From Phytohalomonas tamaricis (GTDB lineage Bacteria; Pseudomonadota; Gammaproteobacteria; Pseudomonadales; Halomonadaceae), in assembly GCF_003012345.1 (NCBI RefSeq), contig NZ_PVRV01000019.1, forward strand, positions 558,001 to 622,000: a stretch of DNA of 64,000 bases, read 5' to 3'. This document shows, piece by piece, positions 45,597-55,162 of this stretch. Within the stretch, counting starts at the first letter, position 1; each line of letters starts with the position of its first letter. A model generated the notes under the pieces. It made no database searches, had not been told where the DNA came from, and saw nothing but the letters and a program-made list of their open reading frames with translations. A program made the translations under genes and the position numbers.

Positions 45597-46547
45597 TCAG
45601 TTGGACTCACGATTAAGCCATTCGAGATAGGCCCAAACGCCTTCGGCGACCGTCTTGAGATCACCGTTATAGCCAGCCTCACGCAGGCGCGAGATATCGG
45701 CACGTGTGTAGCTCTGGTAACGCCCTTTCAAGTGATCAGGAAAATCGATGTAGTCGATCTGGCCCTTGCCGTAATACTCGATGGCCGTCTCGGCGATGGT
45801 CTTGAATGGCTCGGCACGGCCGGTGCCAAGATTGAAGATGCCGGACTTGTCCGGATGATCGAGGAACCACAGGTTGACATCGACGACATCACCCACGTAG
45901 ATGAAGTCACGGCTCTGCATGCCCGCCTCATAACCGCCATAGGCACCGAACAGCTTAGGATTCTCGCCGTTTTGGACCTGCGTATGGTGATGGAAAGCGA
46001 CGCTCGCCATGCTGCCCTTGTGCTGCTCGCGTGGCCCATAAACATTGAAGTAGCGAAAGCCCACCACCTGCGTCGTCAGCGTGTCCCAGCGCGCCCGCAC
46101 GTACTGGTCGAACAGAAGCTTGGAATAGCCGTAAACGTTGAGCGGCTTCTCGAACTCACGCTCCTCCTTGAATACTTCACTGCCGCCATAGGTTGCTGCC
46201 GAAGAGGCATAAAGGAAGGCAATCTGATGAGCCTGGCAGTAATCGAGCAATATCTTCGAGTATTCGAAGTTGTTCTCGAGCATGTACTTGCCGTTCCACT
46301 CGGTAGTCGCCGAGCAGGCGCCCTCATGAAAGATCGCCTCGATCTTCGGCAGGCCGCTGTCAGCGCGCACGCGGCGCAGGAAGTCATCCTTGTCGAGATA
46401 GTCCTGGATCTGACAATCGGCCAGATTGATGAACTTCGTACCATCCGTCAGGTCATCAACAACGATGATATCTTCGCGACCGCGCTCATTTAGTGCCTTG
46501 ACCAGATTGGCACCAATAAAGCCGGCTCCACCCGTCACTACTATCAT
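45597..46547 (-). CDS. hldD: ADP-L-glycero-D-manno-heptose 6-epimerase
   Basis: NADP-dependent extended SDR that epimerises ADP-D-glycero- to ADP-L-glycero-beta-D-manno-heptose, the last step of heptose donor synthesis. The 316 residues match the family. [20 protein letters not shown] (1-20) is the Rossmann start, the acidic/histidine string [20 protein letters not shown] near 73-92 is diagnostic, [13 protein letters not shown] (YxxxK) near 139-151, and [20 protein letters not shown] near 165. I chose the second of two adjacent ATGs (46547) because AGGAG is at better spacing from it. Co-transcribed with waaF. Confidence 0.96.
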   Translation of the reverse strand: MIVVTGGAGFIGANLVKALNERGREDIIVVDDLTDGTKFINLADCQIQDYLDKDDFLRRVRADSGLPKIEAIFHEGACSATTEWNGKYMLENNFEYSKILLDYCQAHQIAFLYASSAATYGGSEVFKEEREFEKPLNVYGYSKLLFDQYVRARWDTLTTQVVGFRYFNVYGPREQHKGSMASVAFHHHTQVQNGENPKLFGAYGGYEAGMQSRDFIYVGDVVDVNLWFLDHPDKSGIFNLGTGRAEPFKTIAETAIEYYGKGQIDYIDFPDHLKGRYQSYTRADISRLREAGYNGDLKTVAEGVWAYLEWLNRESN

Positions 46548-46716
46548 CATCTTCTCCTGTCCGATCATGACGTGCCTGACCGGAATCGTCTTACTATCAC
46601 TATTGCCGACACATACCACATATGGTCACGGTCCGGCCCTATAACCCGTTAACCGCTAATTGTATACTTGACGGTCTTCGAATTCATGAACTCATGGGCC
46701 AACGGGATCCCGTCAT

Positions 46717-47700
46717 ATGTCACAGCCCCAAATGTCATCGTCGCAACCCGACGTGAAAACCTTTCAGGGCCTGATCCTTGCCCTGCAACAGTACTGGGCC
46801 GAACAGGGCTGCGTAATCATGCAGCCGCTTGATATGGAAGTCGGCGCAGGCACTTTCCACCCAGCGACATTCCTTCGCTCAATCGGTCCCGAGAGCTGGA
46901 ATGCTGCCTATGTTCAACCTTCACGTCGCCCTACCGATGGGCGCTATGGGGAGAACCCCAACCGGCTACAGCATTATTATCAGTTTCAGGTAGTGATGAA
47001 GCCCTCACCGCTTGAGCTGCAGAAGCTTTATCTTGGCTCGCTTGAACGCCTCGGTATCGATCCGTTAGTACACGATATCCGCTTCGTCGAGGATAACTGG
47101 GAATCGCCCACTCTCGGCGCCTGGGGCCTAGGTTGGGAAATCTGGCTCAACGGCATGGAAGTGACGCAGTTCACCTACTTCCAACAGGCAGGTGGTATCG
47201 AGTGCTATCCCGTCACCGGCGAGCTGACCTATGGCCTCGAACGTATCGCCATGTACCTTCAGAATGTCGATAGCGTTTATGACCTAATCTGGACCAAGGC
47301 ACCGGACGGCACGGTCGTGACATATGGCGATGTCTATCTGCAAAATGAACGTGAGCAGTCAGCCTATAACTTTGAACACGCTGACGTAGCGACACTGTTC
47401 GCCAACTTTGATTATTACGAGCGTGAGTGCCAGAAGCTGCTCGGCTTTGAAACGCCACTGCCCTTACCTGCCTACGAAATGGTGCTTAAGGCCTCTCACA
47501 CCTTCAACCTGCTCGACGCCCGCCACGCCATTTCGGTCACCGAGCGCCAGCGTTACATCCTGCGCGTGCGTACCCTGGCTCGCGATGTAGCCAATGCCTA
47601 CTACGCTTCACGCCTGGCCGCTGGCTTTCCGCTGGCACCCCAAGCGCTGCGTGATGAAATACTCGCCCGCGAATCACAAACGCAAGAGGACAACGTTTGA
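46717..47700 (+). CDS. glyQ: Glycine--tRNA ligase alpha subunit
   Basis: Catalytic alpha chain of the alpha2-beta2 bacterial glycyl-tRNA synthetase. The 327 residues compare with about 300 in E. coli, the excess being short N- and C-terminal tails. The highly conserved core begins [20 protein letters not shown] near 14-33, then [17 protein letters not shown] near 42, [20 protein letters not shown] near 63 and the class II motifs [13 protein letters not shown] near 150 and [11 protein letters not shown] near 172. Its TGA stop overlaps the glyS ATG by one base. Divergent from hldD. Confidence 0.97.
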   Translation: MSQPQMSSSQPDVKTFQGLILALQQYWAEQGCVIMQPLDMEVGAGTFHPATFLRSIGPESWNAAYVQPSRRPTDGRYGENPNRLQHYYQFQVVMKPSPLELQKLYLGSLERLGIDPLVHDIRFVEDNWESPTLGAWGLGWEIWLNGMEVTQFTYFQQAGGIECYPVTGELTYGLERIAMYLQNVDSVYDLIWTKAPDGTVVTYGDVYLQNEREQSAYNFEHADVATLFANFDYYERECQKLLGFETPLPLPAYEMVLKASHTFNLLDARHAISVTERQRYILRVRTLARDVANAYYASRLAAGFPLAPQALRDEILARESQTQEDNV

Positions 47701-49772
47701 TGGCATCCGAACATACGTTTCTGGTAGAACTTGGCGTTGAGGAACTACCGCCGGATGCCCTGGCCCCGCTTGCCGAAGCATTTGCCCATGGTATAGAGCA
47801 GGGGTTGAGCGACGCGGACATCTCCTATCTCGCCATCCACGCTTATGCGACGCCAAGACGCCTGGCCGTGCAGATCGAGCGCCTTGCCGACCGCCAACCC
47901 GATCGCAACATTGAGCGCCTCGGCCCAGCGGTCAAAGCTGCCTACGACAACGAAGGAAACCCGACCAAGGCCGCCAGCGGCTTCGCCGGTTCAGTCGGGG
48001 TCGATGTCAATGAACTGATTCACATCGATACCGACAAGGGCGAGCGTATCGGTTATCGCTACACGCAGTCCGGAGAAGCGACGATAACTCTGTTGCCGGA
48101 AATTGTTTCTCGTGCCGTTGATGGCCTGCCAGTACCCAAGCGCATGCGCTGGGGGGCTTCACGGGTCGAATTTTCACGGCCCGTACACTGGCTGGTAATG
48201 CTCTACGGTGGGGATATCGTGCCCGCCAACGTACTCGGTCTCAGTGCTAACCGCATCACCTTTGGTCACCGTTTTCACCACCCCGAAGCGATCACACTCA
48301 ATCACGCTGACGAATATCTTGTACGACTTGAAGAAGCCAAAGTACTTGCTGACGTCCCGCGCCGCCGTGAAGAGATTCTGCGTCAAGTGCAGGCTGAAGC
48401 CGCACGTATCGACGCGACCGCCGTTATCGATGACGATCTGCTCAGTGAAGTCACAGGATTAGTGGAATGGCCGGTCGCATTGACCGGGCGCTTTGATGAA
48501 CGCTTTCTGGAAGTGCCGGCGGAATGCCTGATTTCGTCGATGAAGGCCAATCAGAAATATTTCCACCTTCTTGACAGTAATGGCAAGCTGCTGCCGTCGT
48601 TCATCACCATTGCCAACATCGAGAGTCGCGATGCCCAGCAAGTCATTGAAGGTAATGAGCGTGTTATTCGTCCGCGTTTAGCTGATGCAGCGTTCTTCTT
48701 CGAGACTGATCGCAAGCATTCGCTTGATGCGCGCCGTAGCGAACTCAAAAATGTCGTTTTCCAGCAGCAGTTGGGTACGCTGGCCGACAAGAGCCGTCGC
48801 GTCGAGGCGCTAGCGCGTCACATCGCCTCCCAGATTGAGGGCAACGAAGACGATGCCGGGCGTGCCGCTCAGCTCGCCAAATGCGATCTGGTCAGCGAAA
48901 TGGTGCTTGAGTTCCCGGAGCTGCAGGGCATCATGGGCGCTTACTATGCGCGCTTCGATGGCGAACCCGAAGCAGTCGCCAAGGCCATCTATCAGCAGTA
49001 TCTGCCGCGATTCGCCGGCGATGCTATACCCGATGAATCTGCAGGCCTCTCGCTGGCGTTGGCCGATCGCCTCGATACGCTGACCGGCATCTTCGGCATC
49101 GGTCAACGACCCACCGGTGCTAAAGACCCGTTTGCGCTACGGCGCGCCTCGATAGGCATTCTCAACATCCTGATCAAGGGAGAGCTGAACCTCGACCTGC
49201 GTGAATTGCTAACTTTAGCCGTTGCACAGCATCAGTCATTGCCAAGAAATGAAGGGCTGGTTGATGAGGTGCTTGACTATATGCTCGACCGCTTTCGCGC
49301 CTGGGCCCAGGACGAAGGCATCAGCATCGAAGTCTACCAGTCGGTACGTGCCCGCCCAGTTACACGTCCGTTCGACTTCGAACGCCGCTTGCGTGCCGTG
49401 CAGGCCTTTGCATTGCGCAGCGAAGCACAAGCCTTGGCAGCAGCCAATAAGCGTGTCGCCAACATTCTCACCAAGCAGGATGGACCTGTACCCAGTGAGG
49501 TCAGTCCTACCCTGCTGCAGGACAAGGCCGAGCAAGCACTCCATGAGCTGGTCGAAGCCCGCCGCGAATCTACAGCACCGTTGATCGCAGCCGGGCGGTA
49601 TCAGGACGCTCTCGATGAGCTTGCATCGCTCAAGGAGCCGGTCGATGCCTTCTTCGATCAGGTAATGGTCATGGCTGAAGAAGAAGCCGTTCGAAATAAT
49701 AGACTCGCCCTGCTGGCCAACCTGCAGGGGCTTTTCCTCGAAGTGGCGGATATTTCGCTGCTGCAGCAGTAA
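47700..49772 (+). CDS. glyS: Glycine--tRNA ligase beta subunit
   Basis: Beta chain of glycyl-tRNA synthetase, needed for tRNA binding. The 690 residues match E. coli (689). The start HTFLVELGVEELPPDALAPL (about 4-23) is the family signature, MRWGASRVEFSRPVHWLVML lies near 142-161, the HD-domain-like region includes KCDLVSEMVLEFPELQGIMG near 397 and the C-terminal anticodon-binding part runs from about 575. I chose the ATG overlapping the glyQ stop (TGATG), with AGAGGA eight bases upstream; the preceding TTG is less likely. A terminator and a parS site follow. Confidence 0.97.
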   Translation: MASEHTFLVELGVEELPPDALAPLAEAFAHGIEQGLSDADISYLAIHAYATPRRLAVQIERLADRQPDRNIERLGPAVKAAYDNEGNPTKAASGFAGSVGVDVNELIHIDTDKGERIGYRYTQSGEATITLLPEIVSRAVDGLPVPKRMRWGASRVEFSRPVHWLVMLYGGDIVPANVLGLSANRITFGHRFHHPEAITLNHADEYLVRLEEAKVLADVPRRREEILRQVQAEAARIDATAVIDDDLLSEVTGLVEWPVALTGRFDERFLEVPAECLISSMKANQKYFHLLDSNGKLLPSFITIANIESRDAQQVIEGNERVIRPRLADAAFFFETDRKHSLDARRSELKNVVFQQQLGTLADKSRRVEALARHIASQIEGNEDDAGRAAQLAKCDLVSEMVLEFPELQGIMGAYYARFDGEPEAVAKAIYQQYLPRFAGDAIPDESAGLSLALADRLDTLTGIFGIGQRPTGAKDPFALRRASIGILNILIKGELNLDLRELLTLAVAQHQSLPRNEGLVDEVLDYMLDRFRAWAQDEGISIEVYQSVRARPVTRPFDFERRLRAVQAFALRSEAQALAAANKRVANILTKQDGPVPSEVSPTLLQDKAEQALHELVEARRESTAPLIAAGRYQDALDELASLKEPVDAFFDQVMVMAEEEAVRNNRLALLANLQGLFLEVADISLLQQ

Positions 49773-49802
49773 CGCTGCTACCGCTGCGTTGGGGTCAAAT
49801 AG

Positions 49803-49833
49803 AGCCGGGACTTTTAAAAGTCCCGGCTTTTTA
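49803..49833 (+). terminator. Intrinsic terminator of glyQS
   Basis: AGCCGGGACTT and AAGTCCCGGCT pair around TTAA, followed by TTTTT, 31 bp after the glyS stop and just before a parS site. Confidence 0.93.
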
Positions 49834-49837
49834 CATT

Positions 49838-49853
49838 TGTTTCACGTGAAACA
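49838..49853. promoter_or_regulatory. parS site 1 (perfect 16-bp ParB-binding palindrome)
   Basis: Exact match to the parS consensus TGTTTCACGTGAAACA, in the spacer after the glyS terminator, about 11.8 kb from the DnaA-box region. ParB (Spo0J) nucleates here and spreads. Confidence 0.95.
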
Positions 49854-49962
49854 AAACGCTTTTGCTCCGTTGTTATGGGGCACGTCTTCGTTGGCCTGCT
49901 AATATTTTTTTGATCAGCTACGCTTATAGTATTCAGTCATTTAACCTTCTCAAGGAGACGTT

Positions 49963-51012
49963 ATGTCATCTTCTATGGTTGCGCTAGTCGCCGGTGCTAG
50001 CGGTATTATCGGCGACGCGGTGTGTAATGAACTCAAGCGACAGGGTGCGCGTGTACTGGGCCTCGCTCGCCAGCCAATAGACGGCATCGAGACCATCAGC
50101 GCCGATCTGACCGACCGCGAGGCCTCGGCTAAGATATTGGCAGAACAGGCGAGTGAAGTGACTCATGTATTTTACGCAGCCCTCAACCCTGACGAAGACC
50201 TTTCGATAGAGGCGAAGCGTAACGCCGAGATGCTGGGGCATTTGCTCGACGGATTGGAAAATGCCAAGGCACCACTTGAGCGTGTAGTTATTTACCAAGG
50301 ATTCAAGATTTATGGCATCCATCTTGGTGCCAAAGTGCCAACCCCGGCGCGTGAAGACGACCCCAGCCACATGCCGCCTAATTTGTATCAGGCTCAGGAA
50401 GCGATGCTTTCGTCACGTGCAGAGAAGGCCTCATGGGATTATGTTGCCCTGCGTCCCGATGTGGTTGTTGGCGATATCTATGGCAATCCGATGAACATCG
50501 CCCTTGTTGTCGGTGTATTCGCTGAGCTGTCGCGTGCTCTGAACGTCCCTCTGCGCTATCCCGGTAGTGAAACGGCCTATCGCGTCTTGATGCAATTTAC
50601 CGATGCCAACCTGTTAGGACGCGCCAGTTACTGGGCGGCAACCAAGGAAGGCATAGGCGGTGAAGCGTTCAATATTACCAATGGTGACGTATTCCGCTGG
50701 GAGCGGTTATGGCAGGATGTGGCCGACCATCTTGACTTACCCACTGGTGCCCCCGTACCGCTTGATCTGGCCAAGCATATGGCCGACAAGAATGATATCT
50801 GGCGGGAACTGGCTGAACAGCACAATCTGGTCGAAGCGGATCTTTCCAAGGTCGTTGGCTGGGACTTCGGCAACTTTATCTTCAACACCGAAACCGACGT
50901 CATTTCAGATGTAAACAAGATCCATCGTTACGGCTTCACCGAAACTTGTGATGCTCGTGAAACGCTGCTTTCTGCTATCGACCGATTGAAAGAAAAACGT
51001 ATTATTCCCTAA
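49963..51012 (+). CDS. PRISE-type SDR family oxidoreductase
   Basis: A 349-residue atypical short-chain dehydrogenase resembling the PRISE group (progesterone 5-beta-reductase/iridoid synthase-like), which reduces conjugated enones with NADPH. The NADP motif VALVAGASGIIGDAVCNEL is at about 6-24, the arginine of LARQPIDG near 37 fits NADP. The active-site lysine candidate is in GFKIYGIHLG near 110-119 and the tyrosine in PNLYQAQEAML near 140-150. Other family strings are RPDVVVGDIYGNPMN near 165 and FNITNGDVFRWERLW near 228. AAGGAG precedes the ATG. Physiological substrate unknown. It stands alone between two parS sites. Confidence 0.82.
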   Translation: MSSSMVALVAGASGIIGDAVCNELKRQGARVLGLARQPIDGIETISADLTDREASAKILAEQASEVTHVFYAALNPDEDLSIEAKRNAEMLGHLLDGLENAKAPLERVVIYQGFKIYGIHLGAKVPTPAREDDPSHMPPNLYQAQEAMLSSRAEKASWDYVALRPDVVVGDIYGNPMNIALVVGVFAELSRALNVPLRYPGSETAYRVLMQFTDANLLGRASYWAATKEGIGGEAFNITNGDVFRWERLWQDVADHLDLPTGAPVPLDLAKHMADKNDIWRELAEQHNLVEADLSKVVGWDFGNFIFNTETDVISDVNKIHRYGFTETCDARETLLSAIDRLKEKRIIP

Positions 51013-51023
51013 GCAAGCAAAAG

Positions 51024-51039
51024 TGTTTCACGTGAAACA
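51024..51039. promoter_or_regulatory. parS site 2 (perfect)
   Basis: Exact TGTTTCACGTGAAACA, 11 bp after the stop of the PRISE-type SDR gene. Confidence 0.95.
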
Positions 51040-51174
51040 TACGTGGAGCGCTGCTTTTTTATATAGGATTTTTCTTCGATACGCATACTGGGTTTGTCAT
51101 GTTCAAACCGTCTGTACAGGCCAAACGATGAGATATTGCAAGAGGGTGAATATGAACTTAAGTAGATTGCGGGC

Positions 51175-51750
51175 ATGACCAAGCTTGTCGTGCTTGACCG
51201 AGATGGCGTCATTAACGAGGACTCCCCTGATTTCATTCGCTCCGTCGATCAATGGACGCCTATTACCGGTGCAATAGAAGCCATTACACGTCTTAGCAAC
51301 GCAGGCTGGACCGTGGCTGTTGCAACCAATCAGTCCGGTCTAGCTCGGGGCTATTTCGATGAAAGCGCTCTTGCTGCCATGCATGACAAGATGATTACGC
51401 TGGTCAATGATGCAGGAGGGAGAATTGCACATATCGCCTACTGTCCACATGGCCCCGATGAACGATGCCAGTGCCGAAAGCCGCTTCCTGGCTTGCTTTA
51501 TCAGATACGCGATGCCTTGGGCATAGAGACACTTGCGGGCGCATGGATGGTAGGCGATAGCTTACGTGACCTGCAGGCTGGCCAGGCTGCTGGCTGCAGG
51601 GTGGCACTTGTACGTACAGGTAAGGGCCGCATTACGGAAGGCGGTCTCGATCAGCTTAACGACACGGCCAGCATTCTTGTGGCCGATTCGCTGGCTAACT
51701 TCGTCGATAAATTGCTGAACATGGATAGCGCCCAGCGATGTTTCACGTGA
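51175..51750 (+). CDS. gmhB: D-glycero-beta-D-manno-heptose 1,7-bisphosphate 7-phosphatase
   Basis: HAD phosphatase removing the 7-phosphate of heptose 1,7-bisphosphate in ADP-heptose synthesis. The 191 residues match GmhB. HAD motif I is LVVLDRDGVINEDSPDFI (about 4-21), motif II VAVATNQSGLARGYF near 48-62, the zinc loop YCPHGPDERCQCRKPLPGLL near 96-115 with its cysteines, and motif III/IV WMVGDSLRDLQAGQAAGCRV near 124. It follows glyS at a distance, as in Pseudomonas, away from hldE and hldD. Its last codons and stop are part of a parS site. Confidence 0.94.
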   Translation: MTKLVVLDRDGVINEDSPDFIRSVDQWTPITGAIEAITRLSNAGWTVAVATNQSGLARGYFDESALAAMHDKMITLVNDAGGRIAHIAYCPHGPDERCQCRKPLPGLLYQIRDALGIETLAGAWMVGDSLRDLQAGQAAGCRVALVRTGKGRITEGGLDQLNDTASILVADSLANFVDKLLNMDSAQRCFT

Positions 51751-51754
51751 AACA
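51739..51754. promoter_or_regulatory. parS site 3 (perfect, overlapping the gmhB stop codon)
   Basis: Exact TGTTTCACGTGAAACA. The gmhB frame reads through its first half as Cys-Phe-Thr and stops at the TGA inside it. Confidence 0.95.
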
Positions 51755-51821
51755 AACAGCGTAGACCCGTTTTGCGCTGAACCAGGCTACCTATTTGTGA
51801 CCACTGCTAAAAGGAATTTTC

Positions 51822-52496
51822 ATGCCACGCCATATCGTCTTTGATATAAATGAAACACTGCTTGATGTCGCTGCACTCGATCCTTTTTTTATAAAGCTCT
51901 TCGATGATTCTCGTACACGTACTGAGTGGTTTCTCACTCTGGAGGAAAACTGGCTTACGGCCACCATTCTTGAGCGCTATAAACCTTTTGGCGAGCTAGC
52001 CCAGGCAGCGCTTGTCATGGTCGGCCAGCGGCGTGGCATAGAGATTGCCGAGGAGGTTCAACAGGAACTGGCAGAACGACTCAAGCAGCTTCCTGCTCAC
52101 GAGGATGTACACGAAGCGCTTAAAATACTCCGTGAAAGTAGCCTGCCTCTCGTGGCATTGACCAATGGCACGCTATCGGCTGTTCAGCAGCAGTTGCAAT
52201 CGGCGGGCTTACACGATTACTTCGTAGCGATCATGTCGGTCGATGAAGTTCAACGTTACAAGCCTGCTCCGGAACCCTATCAGATGGTGGCAAAGCGTAT
52301 GAACATTGCTACTAGCGATATGCTCATGGTAGCGGCCCATGCCTGGGACATTGCCGGCGCAGCCAGCGCCGGTTGCAGAACCGCTTTTGTGACCCGTCCC
52401 GGCAAGGTACTCAATCCAGCAGGTATCCTGCCCAATCTGAAGGGAGAAGATTTAGTCAATGTTGCTCGACAGATCGTAGCTCAGGAAGCTGGCTAG
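51822..52496 (+). CDS. HAD superfamily hydrolase, haloacid dehalogenase type II-like
   Basis: A 224-residue HAD hydrolase most like L-2-haloacid dehalogenases. The nucleophile is Asp8 with Thr12 (VFDINETLLD), motif II is ALTNGT near 112-117, the lysine is Lys147 in YKPAPEPY, and Asp176 closes motif IV. However, the dehalogenase pair Ser175/Asn177 of the well-studied enzyme is replaced by Ala171 and His173 (AAHAWD in place of SSNAWD), so true dehalogenase activity is doubtful and a phosphatase or other role is possible. AAGGA precedes the ATG. It starts 72 bp after gmhB, with parS site 3 between. Confidence 0.82.
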   Translation: MPRHIVFDINETLLDVAALDPFFIKLFDDSRTRTEWFLTLEENWLTATILERYKPFGELAQAALVMVGQRRGIEIAEEVQQELAERLKQLPAHEDVHEALKILRESSLPLVALTNGTLSAVQQQLQSAGLHDYFVAIMSVDEVQRYKPAPEPYQMVAKRMNIATSDMLMVAAHAWDIAGAASAGCRTAFVTRPGKVLNPAGILPNLKGEDLVNVARQIVAQEAG

Positions 52497-52613
52497 ACTT
52501 ATTGTTAACGTTTTCACTATCCTCATTCTAGCAAGACCATTAATCTGCCAACCATCGCCGCTTGCCCATATAGTAAGCGGCTTTTGCTACTCCCTACTTC
52601 CTCTCGAAAGCCA

Positions 52614-52970
52614 TCATCGGGTGCGTTCGGGCGCTGTTCTGGTCACAAGGCTAGCTACAACTTCGAACAGTCCGAGAATGACATGTGGCCAGAAGACACG
52701 ATCAGCAAAGCCAAAGAGCCACGGCGAGATAATGAAGAAAAGACCGCTAAGAGCATCCAGGCCGAGGTGAGCCGGCATCGGGATGAGACGAAAAAGCCCT
52801 AATTCATAGCGAGTAAGAAGACTGTAGAGTATTGCGCTAGCACCAAGCAGCATGGGTATCCACTGCGCTGCGGTACCATCAGCGAAACCGAACAAATAGG
52901 GAACAAAAATAAGAAAAACACCTACTACGTAATCGATTATTCCATGTACACGTGTGGGTAGAAAGCGCAT
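52614..52970 (-). CDS. SPW-repeat membrane protein
   Basis: A 118-residue membrane protein with four hydrophobic helices (about 10-28, 35-50, 64-85 and 90-108). Two copies of the SPW-type repeat can be seen: FVPYLFGFADGTAAQWIPMLLG and, half a protein later, ISPWLFGFADRVFWPHVILG, each ending a helix and starting the next. Both here are given only in outline (residues about 22-43 and 81-100). Function of the family is unknown. It is on the same strand as the two genes to its right but 180 bp away, so co-transcription is uncertain. Confidence 0.82.
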   Translation of the reverse strand: MRFLPTRVHGIIDYVVGVFLIFVPYLFGFADGTAAQWIPMLLGASAILYSLLTRYELGLFRLIPMPAHLGLDALSGLFFIISPWLFGFADRVFWPHVILGLFEVVASLVTRTAPERTR

Positions 52971-53152
52971 AGCTACTGCCTCGCAATGCAGATCGATAGT
53001 AACACCATAAAAAAATAAGATATGTCAGCGCTGTGATCCAACCTTTTATGACCAATTGTGACTCTATAAAAAAGGCATGTGCCTGAGTGTGGCATCATGC
53101 CTTTTGCTGCTACTTGGCTACTATGGATATAAAGGCTTTACTCGCAACGTTC

Positions 53153-53716
53153 TTATAAAAGCCCTGACTCTTTCTCTGGCGTGAACTCCGCCCACATCGG
53201 TGGATAAGCGCGCATATTAGCTGGCACCTCGAAATCACTCGCAGCACCATGCATATCTGCTACCAGCCGATAAAAGCCGCTGCGGTCACTATAGTCATAC
53301 ACCATTGAGGAAGGATACTTGTGACGCTTATGCAGTGCTTGCGCGCAATAGAGATCAGCGGCACATGTCACCGCAACAAATGTCATTGCCAGTTCTACAT
53401 TATGCTTTTGCGGATTTTCGTCACGCAGGCCTGGCGTCAAGGCGGCAATATCTAGTGCATCCCCACCGACCCGACTCCAGATCGCTGGTGTCGGGTTATC
53501 GGAAAGTGCGCCTATGCCACTTATGATCTGACGCATGCCACAAGCGCGGACTAACGTTTCCTTTCCTTCCATACCAAGTGCATGAGTCAGTGTCCGTGGC
53601 GCAAACAGCTCAAACAGCCCCATGCCTACACTGAACCAGCCAATACCCCGCGCCAGTTTATCCGACGTTCCAAGTGACTGGCTCATGGACGAAGATGTCT
53701 TTCCCGAATAGCTCAT
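53153..53716 (-). CDS. Uncharacterised protein with hydrophobic N-terminal half
   Basis: A 187-residue protein I do not recognise with certainty. It resembles sequences annotated as cyclase/dehydrase-associated proteins from memory, a label without firm biochemical meaning. After a Ser-rich start, WFSVGMGLFELFAPRTLTHA (about 27-46) and further weakly hydrophobic stretches (IISGIGALS, VELAMTFVAVTCAADLYCAQ near 105-124) suggest membrane association. The C-terminal 45 residues are polar. ATG 53716 has AGGTGA upstream; a GTG three codons earlier is the alternative. It follows the alcohol dehydrogenase gene by 28 bp on the same strand and is probably co-transcribed with it. Confidence 0.7.
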   Translation of the reverse strand: MSYSGKTSSSMSQSLGTSDKLARGIGWFSVGMGLFELFAPRTLTHALGMEGKETLVRACGMRQIISGIGALSDNPTPAIWSRVGGDALDIAALTPGLRDENPQKHNVELAMTFVAVTCAADLYCAQALHKRHKYPSSMVYDYSDRSGFYRLVADMHGAASDFEVPANMRAYPPMWAEFTPEKESGLL

Positions 53717-53744
53717 TATCTTCACCTTTGATTAACCATTGGTC

Positions 53745-54914
53745 TCAGGGCTTAAGCACTACCTTGACGCAGCCATCCTGCTTTTCCCGGAACGTTTTAT
53801 ACATTTCAGGCCCTTGATCGAGCCCAACGGTGTGCGTGATGACGAAGGACGGATCGATCTGCCCCTCTTGGATGCGATTCATCAAGTCATCGGTCCAGCG
53901 TTTCACGTGTGTCTGGCCTGTGCGTACCGTCAAGCCCTTGTTCATCAAGGCGCCCATCGGGATCTTGTCAACCAGCCCGCCATAAACGCCGGGAATCGAC
54001 AATACTCCTGCCGGCCGACATACATAAATCATCTCACGCAACACGTGAGCACGATCACTTTCCAACATCACCGCTTGTTTGACCCGATCATAGACAGAAT
54101 CAAGCGAACGCGTGGCGTGTGCCTCGAGACCAACAGCGTCGATACATTTCTCCGGCCCTTTGCCATGTGTAAGCTCCTGCAGGCGTTCAAGCACGCTCTC
54201 ACTATCGAAATTAATAGTGATTGCTCCTCCCGCCTCCGCCATTGAGAGACGCTCGGGCACATTGTCGATACAAATGACTTGGCGGGCACCTAGCAGGACA
54301 GCGCTGCGGATACAGAACTGACCTACCGGGCCGGCACCCCAGATGGCTACGGTATCGGTCGGCTGGATATCGCACTGTGCGGCTGCCTGCCAGCCCGTAG
54401 GAAAGATATCGCCCAGAAACAGCACCTGCTCATCGGTGAGCCCTTCCGGCACCTTGACATGAGTCTTGTCAGCAAAAGGTACACGCACATACTCGGCCTG
54501 GCCTCCCGCATAGCCACCCGTCAGATGCGAGTAGCCGAACAAGCCGGCACCGGCATGACCGAACATCTTGTCAGCTAACGACTTGTTGCGGTTGGAGCGT
54601 TCACAGACCGAAAAATTACCACGACGGCATTGTTCACATTCACCGCACGTGATGGTGAATGGCACAACGATTCGATCACCTACTTTAAGCTCTTTATTTT
54701 CGGCCCCCACCTCCATGACCTCGCCCATGAATTCATGACCAACAACGTCACCTTTTTCCATGGTAGGAATGAAATGATCATAAAGATGCATATCGGAACC
54801 GCAAATCGCACAGCTGCTTACCTTGATGATGGCATCACGCCCATGTTCAATTTCAGGATCCGGAACGGTATCGTAGCGAATGTCATTCTTGCCGTGCCAA
54901 CAAAGAGCCTTCAT
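53745..54914 (-). CDS. Zinc-dependent alcohol dehydrogenase family protein
   Basis: A 389-residue medium-chain dehydrogenase with two zinc sites. The catalytic zinc region is [15 protein letters not shown] near 32-46 and GHEFMGEV near 60-67; the structural zinc loop [15 protein letters not shown] near 91-105 has all four cysteines. The NAD motif [21 protein letters not shown] lies near 191-211, given here in parts, with Asp in [10 protein letters not shown] indicating NAD. Relatives act on formaldehyde, threonine-like or other alcohols; the substrate is not determined. It is followed by the uncharacterised gene at 53.2 kb. Cytoplasmic. Confidence 0.9.
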   Translation of the reverse strand: MKALCWHGKNDIRYDTVPDPEIEHGRDAIIKVSSCAICGSDMHLYDHFIPTMEKGDVVGHEFMGEVMEVGAENKELKVGDRIVVPFTITCGECEQCRRGNFSVCERSNRNKSLADKMFGHAGAGLFGYSHLTGGYAGGQAEYVRVPFADKTHVKVPEGLTDEQVLFLGDIFPTGWQAAAQCDIQPTDTVAIWGAGPVGQFCIRSAVLLGARQVICIDNVPERLSMAEAGGAITINFDSESVLERLQELTHGKGPEKCIDAVGLEAHATRSLDSVYDRVKQAVMLESDRAHVLREMIYVCRPAGVLSIPGVYGGLVDKIPMGALMNKGLTVRTGQTHVKRWTDDLMNRIQEGQIDPSFVITHTVGLDQGPEMYKTFREKQDGCVKVVLKP

Positions 54915-55162
54915 GGTCTACCTCTCTACCATCGAGTTTGATCGGCCGGCCCTTTGCCGACCCCGTTCAATAACTGTTGCGTCCCGTACATGTTCTTCTC
55001 GATCCTTTCTGCGTGTGCCTGAGAAGGACCTTCTCAAATACTAGACCATGACGTAGTTCTCTTCCGGCATAACCAGAGACTTCGTTTATTCGACTTTCTG
55101 TCCTACACGGTGGGCAACAGTCGATATCCGCCCGCGATAGCAAATGAGAAAATAAAAGCATG
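54915..55162. other. Spacer upstream of the alcohol dehydrogenase
   Basis: About 250 bp between the alcohol dehydrogenase start and the gyrB terminator. It should hold the dehydrogenase promoter. The short frames in it lack ribosome sites and recognisable content; I see no gene. Confidence 0.5.

Noticed and set aside
45327-46493. 388-codon plus-strand frame
   Set aside because: It is antisense to hldD and waaF, which are certain; no motifs of its own.
53900-53915. Possible sixth parS (GTTTCACGTG half-site)
   Set aside because: Only the left half matches; the right half diverges completely, and it lies in alcohol dehydrogenase coding sequence.
53739-54245. 168-codon plus-strand frame
   Set aside because: Antisense to the alcohol dehydrogenase gene; typical shadow of a GC-rich gene.
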